NCBI GenBank assembly: GCA_041650595.1
Contig: JBAZKW010000006.1
Span: 27,361-91,360, forward strand
Length of the DNA stretch: 64,000 bases
Direction of reading: 5' to 3'
Source of the DNA: CALFCX01 sp041650595
GTDB lineage: Bacteria; Margulisbacteria; WOR-1; JAKLHX01
This document shows, piece after piece, positions 9,210 through 16,571 of this stretch (its first letter is position 1; each line of letters starts with the position of its first letter). A program made the position numbers and the translations under genes. The notes under the pieces are model-generated. The model ran no database searches and had not been told where the DNA came from. It saw nothing but the letters and a program-made list of their open reading frames with translations.

Positions 9210-9225
9210 GAGCCCTCACCCCTAA

Positions 9226-9248
9226 CCCCTCTCCCATAGGGAGAGGGG
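9226..9248. terminator. 10-bp perfect hairpin after the barrel-protein gene
   Basis: CCCCTCTCCC and GGGAGAGGGG pair perfectly around an ATA loop, 17 bases after the stop of the barrel-protein gene. There is no T tract (AAGTTTC follows), so it is either a weak or factor-assisted terminator or a REP-like dispersed palindrome. The rest of 9249-9418 shows nothing recognisable. Confidence 0.5.
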
Positions 9249-9418
9249 AAGTTTCACGAACCGCCTCTACATTATTTCCGTAACATCCTCACCGTCTTTT
9301 AAAGAATCAGCAATCTTTGATGCTTTGTTCGTCCTGAAACAATTGCCTGAAATTTTCAAAAAAATCCGTCGATATAAGAACACAAGAGAATATCCATAGA
9401 AAAAGGAGGAGATGAGAC

Positions 9419-10032
9419 ATGTTAAAGGTAAATGCTGTGAGAACAAGAACTGGTGATAAAGGTGTGTCCATGATGCGTTTTGATGTAGGAGACAGAGGTG
9501 CCATATCCAGACGGGTCAATCCCGACATCTCGATCAGATCTGAAGTTGGAATAAAGTTAAGGGATGTTGTGTGCAACCCCCGAGTTTTGACGGGGTTATA
9601 TTCAAGAGAGATTTCTACGGTATCTGATTCGCATGACGGTGATTACGGAGAATCTCACAGGTTTGATGCCGGATTGGGTTGGAAAATTCAAGAAAGCCTG
9701 CTGCGGATACTTTTACTGCCTTAAAAAAAGCAATCGGCATGAGGATGACGGCTGGAGAAAACGGTTTTTTAAGGGATCATATTATTCCAAAGTTGCCTGA
9801 GACATTTTGGGGGGCTTCTCAAGATTTTCTTACTCCAGAAACTGATGATGGCCCGCCTTATTATCAAGTGACATCGGAAGTGCGGCGTTCTCCCAAACAG
9901 ATCAGGACTTGGCTCAAGAACATCTCTCCGATGGATGATGTTACAAGATTCTTTAACGCCAGACCATGGCCGGTAACAAGTGAGGCCAAATCAATAATTG
10001 ATGGAATAAAAGCTTTGCTGGCGAGTGAGTAG
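9419..10032 (+). pseudogene. frameshifted paralogue of the 11474-12193 gene
   Basis: The ATG at 9419 has a strong AAAGGAGGAG ribosome site. The first frame is open to 9724, but the region from about 9685 to 10032 continues the homology in the -1 frame. Alignment with the downstream paralogue (11474-12193) runs through the break. The first frame matches it with ISIRSEVGIKLRDVV and DSHDGDYG. The second frame matches with IIPKLPETFWGAS and DDVTRFFN (paralogue: VIPLLPERFAGTS and EDVARHFN). The break lies at GGTTGGAAAATTC (around 9677-9688), where one missing G would restore a protein of roughly 200 residues. It could be a true pseudogene, recent decay or an assembly error. Function is unknown; no motif, signal peptide or membrane segment was found. 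Confidence 0.7.
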
Positions 10033-10064
10033 GCTTTAGAAAAGTTTTTAGGGGGAAAAGATTG

Positions 10065-10757
10065 ATGATGGGTAACAGAGTCGGATTTGGCCATGTTTTC
10101 CCAAAATGTCCTGCGGGAGAGTATCTCCATTTTTCAAGAAGGCCGCTAACGGTTGTTTCGATGGAGCTGCCCATAACTTACAGGCAACCAAGGCGTGTGG
10201 AAATAAGGATGATAGATCAATTTGGCAAAGGTTCGACTGAAACAGTAATGAGATCTGCGGACCTTGGTGCGGACGGAGTAGAAAGATTAAAAGAACTAAG
10301 GATAGCTGAAATTACATCACAAGGCATTCGATCGGAACACGTGGAAAAAGCCCTTGCTCTGTTCGCGCGAAATTATAGGTTGTTGATGGATGCGCGGGAA
10401 GAAAACGGAGCTCTTTATAAATTCAGCTGTGGGCTTGTCGGTCAAGACCCGGATTTCAAAGACCCTGATGTTGTACAAAAAACTACAAATCTCTTTTCTA
10501 CAAGGTTGGATGGCGAGAATGCAATGCTTATAACTTTAGTGCGAAGGAAGCCTATGCAGCAAATTGATTTAAATTCCATGGCGGTGTTGGATCTTTTCGA
10601 GAAACTTAGAGTGGACCAGCCCATGTTTAATGATCGAACATATAGATCTGTTATTTTCCAGACTTTTAGGGTATTTGGGGACGGAGCAGCGTTTGTTGAT
10701 TCATTCTGGTTGCCTTTTGAGCTAGTCGCGCCAAATGAGTGTGAAAAGTCCGGATAA
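10065..10757 (+). CDS. hypothetical protein, unknown family
   Basis: This gene of 230 residues begins at 10065 (ATG-ATG pair) after a run of G at 10051-10055, 32 bases after the frameshifted gene, so the two probably formed one transcript. It is soluble in appearance, with no signal peptide or membrane helix. It is mixed alpha/beta with a charged central stretch (ADGVERLKELRIAEIT) and a hydrophobic C-terminal strand region (FGDGAAFVDSFWLPFEL). No catalytic motif is recognised. It faces the convergent sua5 gene, with only 12 bases between the two stops. Confidence 0.6.
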   Translation: MMGNRVGFGHVFPKCPAGEYLHFSRRPLTVVSMELPITYRQPRRVEIRMIDQFGKGSTETVMRSADLGADGVERLKELRIAEITSQGIRSEHVEKALALFARNYRLLMDAREENGALYKFSCGLVGQDPDFKDPDVVQKTTNLFSTRLDGENAMLITLVRRKPMQQIDLNSMAVLDLFEKLRVDQPMFNDRTYRSVIFQTFRVFGDGAAFVDSFWLPFELVAPNECEKSG

Positions 10758-10769
10758 ATGAAGGCGCTG

Positions 10770-11360
10770 CTACAGTTTTCGTAGAATATTGAAACCTCTT
10801 TTTGTGGTGTCAACAACTTTCGACGCTCTTCCGATTTTACATCTTCCGCCGTCTATTACCAGATCAATCCCTCTTTTAAAATATTTCGCGGCTTCTTTCG
10901 CGGTCTTGGGAGGTTTCTTGCCTGAAATATTCGCGGAAGATGCGGAGATAGGATGCCCCAAAGTTTTTATTATCTCGAGGATTAGGAGATGATCCGGCAT
11001 ACGCAGTCCGACGGTGTCTTTTACTCCTGTTACATAATTAGGTACATTTTTGTTCTTTTTGACAACAACAGTCAAAGGTCCCGGCCAATTATTTTTCATG
11101 ATCTTCAGGACCTTTGGCGATAATTTTTTTGACAGCTTTTTTGCCTGTTTTATGTCGGAGACCAAAAGCTGGAGCGGCTGCGAAAGAGATCTTTTTTTAA
11201 GTTTGAAGATCTTCTTGACCGCTTTTTTGTTTTTAAAATCAGCTCCTATGCCATAAACGGTCTCGGTGGGGAAGATTATGACGCCGCCGGATCTGAGGAT
11301 ATTGACTGCGGATTTTACCGCAAATGTGAGAGATACTTCTTTGAGGTTAAGATATTTCAT
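10770..11360 (-). CDS. L-threonylcarbamoyladenylate synthase (Sua5/YrdC family)
   Basis: This enzyme makes threonylcarbamoyl-AMP from threonine, bicarbonate and ATP for the t6A37 modification of ANN-reading tRNAs. With the ATG at 11360 the product has 196 residues, matching the single-domain YrdC/TsaC class. It shows IIFPTETVYGIGADF near residue 30, KKRSLSQPLQLLVSD near 57, WPGPLTVVVKK near 93 and PISASSANISGKKPP near 140. The last is the usual S-A-N-x-SG motif. A longer TTG start at 11390 is less likely because the promoter -10 lies inside it. The gene separates two paralogous hypothetical genes. Confidence 0.9.
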   Translation of the reverse strand: MKYLNLKEVSLTFAVKSAVNILRSGGVIIFPTETVYGIGADFKNKKAVKKIFKLKKRSLSQPLQLLVSDIKQAKKLSKKLSPKVLKIMKNNWPGPLTVVVKKNKNVPNYVTGVKDTVGLRMPDHLLILEIIKTLGHPISASSANISGKKPPKTAKEAAKYFKRGIDLVIDGGRCKIGRASKVVDTTKRGFNILRKL

Positions 11361-11368
11361 TTGCTGAT

Positions 11369-11377
11369 ATGATAACA
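11369..11377 (-). promoter_or_regulatory. sua5 extended -10, predicted leaderless
   Basis: On the minus strand, TGT followed by TATCAT (11369-11374) ends eight bases before the ATG at 11360. This is the same arrangement as thrC, purN, purL and rpsO. No Shine-Dalgarno sequence is present. Confidence 0.5.
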
Positions 11378-11473
11378 CGGCAAAACACAAGTAGATAAAA
11401 AAAAGTGAAATTTTTCAGGATTTTGCACGATAACAAAATAGACGGAATATTTTGGAACAAGGAGGATATGTAT

Positions 11474-12193
11474 ATGAATATTCGTGGATTGAACACAACA
11501 GGGCTAAGGCAGGGTGTTATTGGAGGTTCGACCAGGCCTTTTACCAGGTTTGCAGTTGATGAGAGAGGAGCACTTACAAGACTTGCAAGACCGACAATCT
11601 CTATAAGGACAAGAACAGCTACAAGCCTGGGGGAATTGCTTTTAAATAATGATGTCATGGCAGGTTTTTATGTCAGGTCCGTTGAGGATTCGCACGGTTA
11701 TCCAGCAGCCAGGGATTCTTCTTGCTCAAGTCTTGTTAAGGACGGATTGTTCTGGTCGTATACCCGGAAATCCACCGATGAAGTATTTGCAGACGTAGAA
11801 GCTCTGTTAAAGGATATGCATATTAAAATGAAACCCTATGAAAGAGCATTCTTTATAGAACATGTAATTCCATTACTTCCTGAAAGGTTTGCAGGAACTT
11901 CTTTGAAATTTCATACTCCGGGTTATGACGGTGATCCCGGTGTTGGGTATGCTGATGCAACGCCTTCTGTAGATCTTGCGGAACCGGAGATCAGGCAAAG
12001 ACTTGGCAGGGTTCACGCAAAAGAAGATGTTGCGCGGCATTTTAATTTTACGGATATTCTTGCCAGCTCTGTTCCCCATAGTCCGGTTTTTTCGTGCCTA
12101 TCGATAAACGCCAAAATAGCGGCGCTTTTGATGGAGCCGGAACCGCCGCAGCATGATGCTGCTGCTATTGCCCGCGCCCTTGATGATTATTAA
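11474..12193 (+). CDS. hypothetical protein, intact paralogue of the 9419 locus
   Basis: Two ATGs follow an AAGGAGG ribosome site; the second (11474) has the better eight-base spacing and gives 239 residues. The N-terminal 40 residues are basic and rich in Thr/Arg (STRPFTRFAVDERG, PTISIRTRTATSL). The middle holds the region shared with the frameshifted locus (FIEHVIPLLPERFAGTS, DLAEPEIRQRLGRVHAKEDV). It continues about 50 residues further than the paralogue, ending in AAAIARALDDY. No signal peptide, membrane helix or known domain is seen. The presence of two copies in 2.8 kb, both with very strong ribosome sites, suggests an abundant, lineage-specific protein. Confidence 0.65.
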   Translation: MNIRGLNTTGLRQGVIGGSTRPFTRFAVDERGALTRLARPTISIRTRTATSLGELLLNNDVMAGFYVRSVEDSHGYPAARDSSCSSLVKDGLFWSYTRKSTDEVFADVEALLKDMHIKMKPYERAFFIEHVIPLLPERFAGTSLKFHTPGYDGDPGVGYADATPSVDLAEPEIRQRLGRVHAKEDVARHFNFTDILASSVPHSPVFSCLSINAKIAALLMEPEPPQHDAAAIARALDDY

Positions 12194-12229
12194 ACGATCT
12201 CTTAAATAGTTTTCACGCTTTGAAATTTT

Positions 12230-12260
12230 AGCCGCCACTTTAAAGTGGCGGCTTTGTATT
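12230..12260 (+). terminator. rho-independent terminator after the hypothetical gene
   Basis: A perfect 24-base palindrome (12230-12253, core GCCGCCACTTT with its complement) is followed by TTTGTATTT. It lies 37 bases after the stop at 12193 and before the purM promoter. Confidence 0.8.
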
Positions 12261-12278
12261 TATAGCACTCCTTTTCAG

Positions 12279-12307
12279 TTGTAGAAAATGTCCCCTAATG
12301 ATAAGAT
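12279..12307 (+). promoter_or_regulatory. purM promoter
   Basis: TTGTAG (12279-12284), a 17-base spacer, then TAAGAT (12302-12307) preceded by TGA. The expected start near 12314 leaves a leader of about 12 bases before the ATG at 12326. Confidence 0.65.
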
Positions 12308-12325
12308 TAAGCCAGGTAAAACCTT

Positions 12326-13348
12326 ATGGATTACAAAAGCGCGGGTGTTGATATAGAGGCCGGATACGAAGTTGTCAGCCGGGTAAAAAAACTCTCAAAG
12401 TCCACTTTTACAAAGGGTGTCCTCGGTGATATCGGGTCTTTCGGCGGGCTTTTCCAGATAGACAAGGATGAATACAAAGAACCTGTCCTTGTGTCCGGAA
12501 CCGACGGGGTGGGGACCAAGCTTAAAATAGCTTTTATGACCGGAAAACACAACACTATCGGCATAGATGCGGTCGCGATGAGCGTAAACGATATAGTAGT
12601 GTTGGGCGCAAAACCTCTTTTCTTTCTTGATTATCTTGCTTTCAACAAAGTCGATCCGAGCCTTGCCGAGCAGATACTTATCGGAATAGCCGAAGGCTGC
12701 CGCCAGAGCGAGGCTGCGTTGATCGGCGGCGAGACCGCGGAAATGAGCGATCTTTACGGCAAAGGAGAATATGACATTGCCGGATTCGCTGTAGGAATAG
12801 TCGAAAAATCCAAAATAATAGACGGCACCAAGATATCTGTTGGGGACAAACTTATCGGCATTGCGTCTTCCGGACTTCACAGCAACGGCTATACTCTTGC
12901 CAGAAAAGTTTTGTTTGATATGGCAAAGCTTGATATTAACGCACAAATTCCGGAGCTTGGCTCAACGTTGGGGCAGGCACTTCTTGCTCCCACAAAGATA
13001 TATGTTAAAACAATGATTGGCCTTATGAAAGACGTCGAGCTATTAGGAATGGCCCATATAACCGGTGGAGGACTTCCCGAAAATGTCGCAAGATTTCTTC
13101 CTGAAGGAGTTGCGGCATCGATCGATCCTCACGCATGGGAACATCCCGCAATATGTAGGCTGATCAAGCAAAAAGGTGATATATCAAGAGAAGAGATGTT
13201 TAAGGCGTTCAACATGGGAATAGGAATGGCCCTTGCTGTAAGACCGCAAAATGCGGACAAAACAATGAAAAAGCTCAAAGATCTTGGCGAGAAATCATAT
13301 CTGATAGGAGAAATTGTGAAAGGGGATAAAAACGTAATAGTACGGTAG
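12326..13348 (+). CDS. purM: phosphoribosylformylglycinamidine cyclo-ligase (AIR synthase)
   Basis: This enzyme closes the imidazole ring in IMP synthesis using ATP. The 340 residues are full length. Hallmarks are SGTDGVGTKLKIAF near residue 58, the family's GTDGVGTK phosphate loop. AMSVNDIVVLGAKPLFFLDYLA is near residue 85, GGETAEMSD near 137, and AHITGGGLPENVARFLP near 245. It starts DYKSAGVDIEAG, the classical PurM opening. It has its own promoter and probably stands alone; a GC-rich palindrome follows the stop. Confidence 0.97.
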   Translation: MDYKSAGVDIEAGYEVVSRVKKLSKSTFTKGVLGDIGSFGGLFQIDKDEYKEPVLVSGTDGVGTKLKIAFMTGKHNTIGIDAVAMSVNDIVVLGAKPLFFLDYLAFNKVDPSLAEQILIGIAEGCRQSEAALIGGETAEMSDLYGKGEYDIAGFAVGIVEKSKIIDGTKISVGDKLIGIASSGLHSNGYTLARKVLFDMAKLDINAQIPELGSTLGQALLAPTKIYVKTMIGLMKDVELLGMAHITGGGLPENVARFLPEGVAASIDPHAWEHPAICRLIKQKGDISREEMFKAFNMGIGMALAVRPQNADKTMKKLKDLGEKSYLIGEIVKGDKNVIVR

Positions 13349-13351
13349 AGG

Positions 13352-13365
13352 CGCCGCATGCGGCG
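13352..13365. repeat. 14-bp perfect palindrome after purM
   Basis: CGCCGCATGCGGCG is self-complementary, with imperfect outer arms (GTA...TAC context). It lies just after the purM stop and before hisS. There is no T tract, so it is more likely a degenerate dispersed palindrome than a terminator. Confidence 0.5.
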
Positions 13366-13412
13366 ACTGTACAATATTCGTAATAGGCAATTTTGTTTAA
13401 GAGGGAATTACC

Positions 13413-14672
13413 ATGAAATATCAATCATTACGCGGCACTCACGACATACTTCCGGATCAAACGCCGGTATGGCAATATGTCGAAACAAAGATACACGACA
13501 AATTCCAATCTTGCGGATTTTGCGAAATACGAACTCCGGCGATCGAACAGGCCGAACTATTTACAAGAAGTATCGGCGACAATACGGACATCGTTTCCAA
13601 AGAGATGTACACTTTCGAAGATAAAGGCGGCCGCAGTATTTCGCTCCGGCCCGAAGCTACGGCTTCGGTCGTCCGCGCTGCTATAGAGCATAATCTCGCG
13701 ATCAAAGATAAAATATCCAAACTTTATTACATCGGCCCGATGTTCAGGTATGAAAGGCCGCAAGCCGGCCGTTTCAGGCAATTTTATCAGGCGGGAGTAG
13801 AACTGCTGGGTTCTTCCTCCGCATTTGCCGATGCGGAAGTCATATTGGCCGGAGTGCTTCTTTTTAATTCTCTAGGGTTAAGATCTCTGGAAGTTGAAAT
13901 AAATTCCGTAGGCTGCGGCAAATGCAGGCCGGCATATGAAAAAGAGTTGAAAAAACATCTGGAAGAACATTCGTCAAAATTATGTTTTGAATGCAGGGAA
14001 AGAACCGACAAGAACGTACTTCGTACTCTTGATTGCAAAAAAGCAGCTTGCAGAGAAATTATTTCTTCCGCCCCCTCGTTAAAGGGGATGCTTTGTGAAG
14101 ATTGCAGGGCTCATTTTGACCAGCTGCAAAGCGCTCTTTCTTCCTTTGGTGTTAAGGTTTCTGTGAATGAAAAGCTGGTCAGAGGGCTGGATTATTACAC
14201 AAAGACCACTTTTGAAATTTTGTCAAAAGAGCTTGGAGCTCAAAATGCGGTGTGCGGCGGTGGCAGATACGATGCTCTGATAGAACAGCTCGGCGGAAGC
14301 AAGATCCCGGCCGTCGGGATGGCAATAGGGCTTGAGCGGCTGATCTCGGTAATGGAAGCTCAAAAATTATTCCCCGAACCGGAAAAAGAATTGGCCGTGT
14401 ATATAGCGGCGATGGGTAAAGAAGCACAGCAAAAAGCTTTTAAACAGGTATTTGAACTTAGAAAATCAGGGGTAAGCGCCGAAACAGATCTTTCGGGAAA
14501 GAGTTTGAAGTCGCAATTGAAAGCGGCCGACAATCTTGGAGCAAAATATGTTCTGATAATTGGGGAAGAAGAGCTCAAAAAAGGGCTGTTCCCTCTTCGC
14601 AACATGAAAACAGGACAGCAGAAAGAGATAAAAATGGACGAGCTATTCAGGGAGATAGAACCAACATGCTAA
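13413..14672 (+). CDS. hisS: histidyl-tRNA synthetase
   Basis: This class II synthetase charges tRNA-His. The 419 residues match the bacterial form. Class II motif 2 is seen as YYIGPMFRYERPQAGRFRQFYQAGVE (residues about 105-130; only the core is diagnostic). HisA motifs LVRGLDYYTKTTFE and GGGRYDALIEQLGG flank motif 3, GMAIGLERLISV. The N-terminal RGTHDILPDQTP is the standard opening. The C-terminal anticodon-binding domain begins near residue 325. A GAGGG ribosome site precedes the ATG by seven bases. Its stop overlaps the aspS start by seven bases, so the two are translated together. Confidence 0.97.
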   Translation: MKYQSLRGTHDILPDQTPVWQYVETKIHDKFQSCGFCEIRTPAIEQAELFTRSIGDNTDIVSKEMYTFEDKGGRSISLRPEATASVVRAAIEHNLAIKDKISKLYYIGPMFRYERPQAGRFRQFYQAGVELLGSSSAFADAEVILAGVLLFNSLGLRSLEVEINSVGCGKCRPAYEKELKKHLEEHSSKLCFECRERTDKNVLRTLDCKKAACREIISSAPSLKGMLCEDCRAHFDQLQSALSSFGVKVSVNEKLVRGLDYYTKTTFEILSKELGAQNAVCGGGRYDALIEQLGGSKIPAVGMAIGLERLISVMEAQKLFPEPEKELAVYIAAMGKEAQQKAFKQVFELRKSGVSAETDLSGKSLKSQLKAADNLGAKYVLIIGEEELKKGLFPLRNMKTGQQKEIKMDELFREIEPTC

Positions 14673-16423
14673 AAAGAAACCATAACTGCGGGGAGATAAC
14701 TTCGAAAGACGTCGGGAAAGAATATATCTTGAACGGTTGGGTGCACCGGCGCCGGGATCACGGCAACCTTATATTCATAGACTTGCGCGACAGGTCGGGA
14801 ATCGTACAGATCGTCATAAACTCGGAAAAGAAAGACCTTCACAAGATCGCGGAACAGCTCAGGAGCGAATATGTCCTTGCGGTAAAAGGCAAAGTTGCAA
14901 AAAGAGATGCCGCTTCCGTTAACACAAACATCCCGACTGGCGAAGTAGAAATATTTCCATCGGAGCTCGAGATACTCAACGTTTCAAAGACCCCGGCTTT
15001 TGAAATAGCGGATGCAATTCAGCCGATAGATGAGAACACAAGGCTCAAATATCGCTATCTTGATCTTAGAAAAGGCCACATGAAGGAGAATCTGATACTC
15101 CGCCACAAGATGCTCAAAGCGGCTTCGGATTTTCTTGACAGTGAAGGATTCATTGAAGTGGAAACGCCGTTCCTGGGCAAAAGTACCCCTGAAGGCGCGC
15201 GCGATTATCTGGTCCCGTCGCGCGTCAACCCGGGCAAATTTTATGCATTGCCGCAGTCTCCGCAGTTGTTCAAGCAGATACTCATGGTTTCCGGTCTTGA
15301 GAAATATTACCAGATGGCCAGATGTTTCAGGGACGAAGACCTGCGCGCCGACCGCCAACCGGAATTCACGCAGATAGACATGGAGCTTTCTTTTGTGGAG
15401 CGCGACGATGTCATTTCCGTTACCGAAAGAATGGTCGAGCATATACTTCATCTTCCGACTGTCCAAGCGCCTTTTCCCAGGATATCTTATGACGAAGCAA
15501 TCGACAGGTTCGGGACCGATAAGCCTGATACGAGGTTCGGCTTAGAGATAGTCGATGTTTCGGATACAGTAAAGAATTCTAGTTTCAAAGTTTTTGCCAG
15601 CGTTGTTGCTTCCGGCGGAGTAGTAAGATGCATCAATGTCAGAGGCGGCGCTTCTTACACAAGGAGCGAGATAGACCACCTGGAAGAGATTGCCAAGAAC
15701 AACGGAGCCAAGGGTATGGCATGGATATCTCTGGGGGACGACGCGCCAAAATCCCCGATAACTAAGTTCTTGAAAAAAGAAGAGATTGATGCGATCATCT
15801 CAAAAGCAAAAGCGGAAAAAGGCGACCTCCTGATATTTGCGGCGGATAAGAGAGAAAGTTCCGCCAATGTCCTGGGGCAGCTAAGGCTCGTCCTTGCAGA
15901 AAAACACAATTTGATAGACAAATCTAAATTTAATTTTCTCTGGATTGTAGATTTTCCGCTCCTTGAATACAGCGATACCGAAAAAAGATGGGTGTCGCGC
16001 CATCATCCTTTTACAAGGCCTCAGGGTAGTCTTGACGATATTGAAAAAAGATTCGAGAGCGATCCTTCGTCCATAAAAGCGGAAGCTTATGACCTGGTGC
16101 TCAACGGGACCGAGCTTGGCGGAGGAAGCATCAGGATACACAGGAGCGATGTACAGCACAAGATATTCAGGTTGTTAGGCCATAGCGAAGAATCAGCTAA
16201 GGCAAAATTCGGGTTCTTCCTTGAAGCGCTTGAATACGGTGCTCCTCCGCACGGGGGTATTGCTCTTGGCGTGGACAGGTTCGTCATGCTTATAGCCGGT
16301 GAAAATTCAATACGCGATGTGATAGCGTTCCCGAAAACGCAATCAGCGTTCTGTCCGTTGTCCGGAGCGCCTGCGGATGTAGATCCGAAGCAATTGAAAG
16401 AGTTGAATATCAAAATAGTGTAG
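14666..16423 (+). CDS. aspS: aspartyl-tRNA synthetase (bacterial type)
   Basis: The protein has 585 residues. The N-terminal OB-fold (GWVHRRRDHGNLIFIDLRDRSG) binds the anticodon. The class II catalytic core has motif 2 ARCFRDEDLRADRQPEFTQID and motif 3 GIALGVDRFVML. The bacterial GAD insertion lies between about residues 290 and 400. Whether it is discriminating or also charges tRNA-Asn cannot be decided here, since no asnS or gatCAB is in the window. It overlaps hisS, and repeat copy B follows the stop by three bases. Confidence 0.97.
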   Translation: MLKRNHNCGEITSKDVGKEYILNGWVHRRRDHGNLIFIDLRDRSGIVQIVINSEKKDLHKIAEQLRSEYVLAVKGKVAKRDAASVNTNIPTGEVEIFPSELEILNVSKTPAFEIADAIQPIDENTRLKYRYLDLRKGHMKENLILRHKMLKAASDFLDSEGFIEVETPFLGKSTPEGARDYLVPSRVNPGKFYALPQSPQLFKQILMVSGLEKYYQMARCFRDEDLRADRQPEFTQIDMELSFVERDDVISVTERMVEHILHLPTVQAPFPRISYDEAIDRFGTDKPDTRFGLEIVDVSDTVKNSSFKVFASVVASGGVVRCINVRGGASYTRSEIDHLEEIAKNNGAKGMAWISLGDDAPKSPITKFLKKEEIDAIISKAKAEKGDLLIFAADKRESSANVLGQLRLVLAEKHNLIDKSKFNFLWIVDFPLLEYSDTEKRWVSRHHPFTRPQGSLDDIEKRFESDPSSIKAEAYDLVLNGTELGGGSIRIHRSDVQHKIFRLLGHSEESAKAKFGFFLEALEYGAPPHGGIALGVDRFVMLIAGENSIRDVIAFPKTQSAFCPLSGAPADVDPKQLKELNIKIV

Positions 16424-16426
16424 GCT

Positions 16427-16513
16427 GTCATTGCGAGCGAAGCGAAGCAATCCCATTATACTTTGGGATTGCTTCGTCGTCCTTCGACAGGCTCAGGACT
16501 CCTCGCAATGACA
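16427..16513. repeat. solo palindromic repeat, copy B of the GTCATTGCGAG family
   Basis: The arms GTCATTGCGAGC and CTCGCAATGAC are inverted, and the inner pair GAAGCAATCCCA and TGGGATTGCTTC encloses a short loop (TTATACTT). The right arm is longer than the left and contains TCCTTCGACAGGCTCAGGA. No ORF is inside. Confidence 0.9.
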
Positions 16514-16518
16514 TTTAT

Positions 16519-16527
16519 GATAGAATA
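16519..16527 (+). promoter_or_regulatory. purA extended -10 promoter
   Basis: TGA followed by TAGAAT (16522-16527) predicts initiation near 16534, exactly where a hairpin with a T tract begins. No good -35 is visible because the upstream DNA is repeat copy B. Confidence 0.5.
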
Positions 16528-16533
16528 TTAAGG

Positions 16534-16556
16534 GCGCAAAAATGCGCCTTTTTTTG
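16534..16556 (+). terminator. hairpin plus T7 immediately upstream of purA
   Basis: GGCGCA and TGCGCC pair around an AAAA loop (16534-16549), followed by seven T (16550-16556). It could terminate hisS-aspS transcription or, since the purA -10 lies upstream of it, act as an attenuator or 5'-end stabilising hairpin in the purA leader. The purA ribosome site AAGGAG starts six bases after the T tract. Confidence 0.75.
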
Positions 16557-16571
16557 GGCGAAGGAGAAAAA

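Noticed and set aside
9677..9690. Programmed -1 ribosomal frameshift at the broken paralogue
   Set aside because: The 0-frame codons around the break (TGG AAA ATT CAA) do not form a canonical X-XXY-YYZ slippery heptamer, and no stimulatory hairpin is obvious. Mutation or assembly error is simpler.
16542..16571. Longer PurA start inside the hairpin
   Set aside because: The upstream ATG lies in the terminator-like loop and adds residues absent from PurA. The AAGGAG site fits the ATG at 16572.
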